DNA of 6,693 nt from an uncultured Paraburkholderia sp. (GTDB lineage: Bacteria > Pseudomonadota > Gammaproteobacteria > Burkholderiales > Burkholderiaceae), in contig CALFSF010000511.1 in NCBI GenBank assembly GCA_937917025.1, positions 1 to 6,693 on the forward strand, in the 5' to 3' direction. The position numbers were made by a program, and so were the translations under genes. The notes under the pieces are model-generated. The model had not been told where the DNA came from, searched no databases, and worked only from the letters and a program-made list of their open reading frames with translations. Below, piece after piece: positions 6,240 to 6,693 of this stretch (its first letter is position 1; every line of letters starts with the position of its first letter).

Positions 6240-6686
6240 ATGACTGTTCACCATCAGACCTTCGACGTTGCCGTGATCGGCGGCGGGCTTGTCGGCAAGA
6301 CCGCCGCGCTCGCGCTGACGCAAGGCGGCAGACGCGTCGCGCTGCTCGCGCAGACATGCGCGGCGCTTCCCGCCGGTGCCGCGTTCGACGCGCGTGTCTA
6401 TGCGCTTTCCGCGAGTTCGCAAACCCTGCTTGAACGTCTGCGCGTCTGGCAGGCGCTCGACGTGGCGCGTCTTGCGCCGGTCTACGACATGCGCGTTTTC
6501 GGCGATGCGGCCGCCGAACTCCATTTCTCCGCGTTCCAGGCCTCGGTGTCGCAACTGGCGTGGATCGCCGAATCGTCGCTGATCGAGCGCGCGCTCGACG
6601 CCGCGCTGCGCTTCCAGCCCAACCTGACGTGGATCGATTCGCGCGCCCAGGCGCTCGACGTGAAACCCGACGCGGCATCGATCTGA
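6240..6686 (+). CDS. UbiH/UbiF-family FAD-dependent hydroxylase, N-terminal part, cut short by an in-frame TGA
   Basis: The 148 codons encode the N-terminal FAD-binding half of a ubiquinone-biosynthesis-type monooxygenase (UbiH/UbiF/UbiI/Coq6 family), which hydroxylates the aromatic ring of ubiquinone precursors. Evidence: the Rossmann dinucleotide motif FDVAVIGGGLVGKTAALAL (8-26, GGGLVG 14-19), the family stretch DARVYALSASSQTLLERL (50-67) with the typical R-x-Y/S-A-L-S pattern, and SQLAWIAESSLIERALDAAL (104-123), corresponding to the L-x-[YW]-I-[VA]-E segment. Normal members have about 390 residues with a GADG motif and a second FAD-contact motif; both are missing because of TGA at 6684-6686, seven bases before the window edge. 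The two codons after it still read L-A. This may be a nonsense mutation, a frameshift nearby or a sequence error. ATG 6240 is chosen over GTG 6207 because homologues begin just before the FDVAVIGGG strand; ribosome binding is weak. Which hydroxylation position it serves cannot be told. Confidence 0.82.
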   Translation: MTVHHQTFDVAVIGGGLVGKTAALALTQGGRRVALLAQTCAALPAGAAFDARVYALSASSQTLLERLRVWQALDVARLAPVYDMRVFGDAAAELHFSAFQASVSQLAWIAESSLIERALDAALRFQPNLTWIDSRAQALDVKPDAASI

Positions 6687-6693
6687 CTTGCGA

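Overview
The window is about 6.7 kb of GC-rich (low-to-mid 60s percent by eye) proteobacterial chromosome. Codon usage, gene content and protein sequence fit a beta-proteobacterium of the Burkholderia/Paraburkholderia group; that placement is inference from family resemblance, not a search result. Almost all of it is conserved housekeeping or transport DNA. I see no transposon, CRISPR array, phage or defence genes, rRNA or tRNA, and no previously undescribed system.

Layout. (1) Positions 63-4397, minus strand: the sn-glycerol-3-phosphate ABC importer operon in the order ugpB - ugpA - ugpE - ugpC, transcribed right to left. UgpB is the secreted binding protein, UgpA and UgpE are the two permeases, and UgpC is the MalK-type ATPase. 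The 62 bases past ugpC hold either the start of the next operon gene (ugpQ would be expected) or an intergenic hairpin. (2) Positions 4398-4786: a 390-base intergenic region with the probable ugp promoter (a PhoB-like half-site 10 bp upstream of a good -10), an inverted repeat over the predicted start point, and a clear rho-independent terminator for ychF. (3) Positions 4787-5881, minus strand: ychF, the conserved ribosome-associated OBG-type ATPase/GTPase, apparently monocistronic. (4) Positions 5882-6239: a divergent intergenic region with a palindrome and a consensus TATAAT just before the next gene. (5) From 6240, plus strand: the N-terminal part of a UbiH/UbiF-family FAD hydroxylase, which meets an in-frame TGA after 148 codons, far short of the usual ~390 residues.

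How the genes work together: the four Ugp proteins form one importer that takes up glycerol-3-phosphate (and, in E. coli, glycerophosphodiesters) from the periplasm, typically under phosphate starvation. A perfect 11-bp hairpin between ugpB and ugpA would let the binding protein be made in excess over the membrane parts, and ugpA/ugpE overlap by ATGA, as expected for two subunits made in equal amounts. ychF and the hydroxylase are unrelated neighbours. The points most worth a second look are the premature stop in the hydroxylase, the intercistronic hairpin, and the PhoB-like promoter arrangement.
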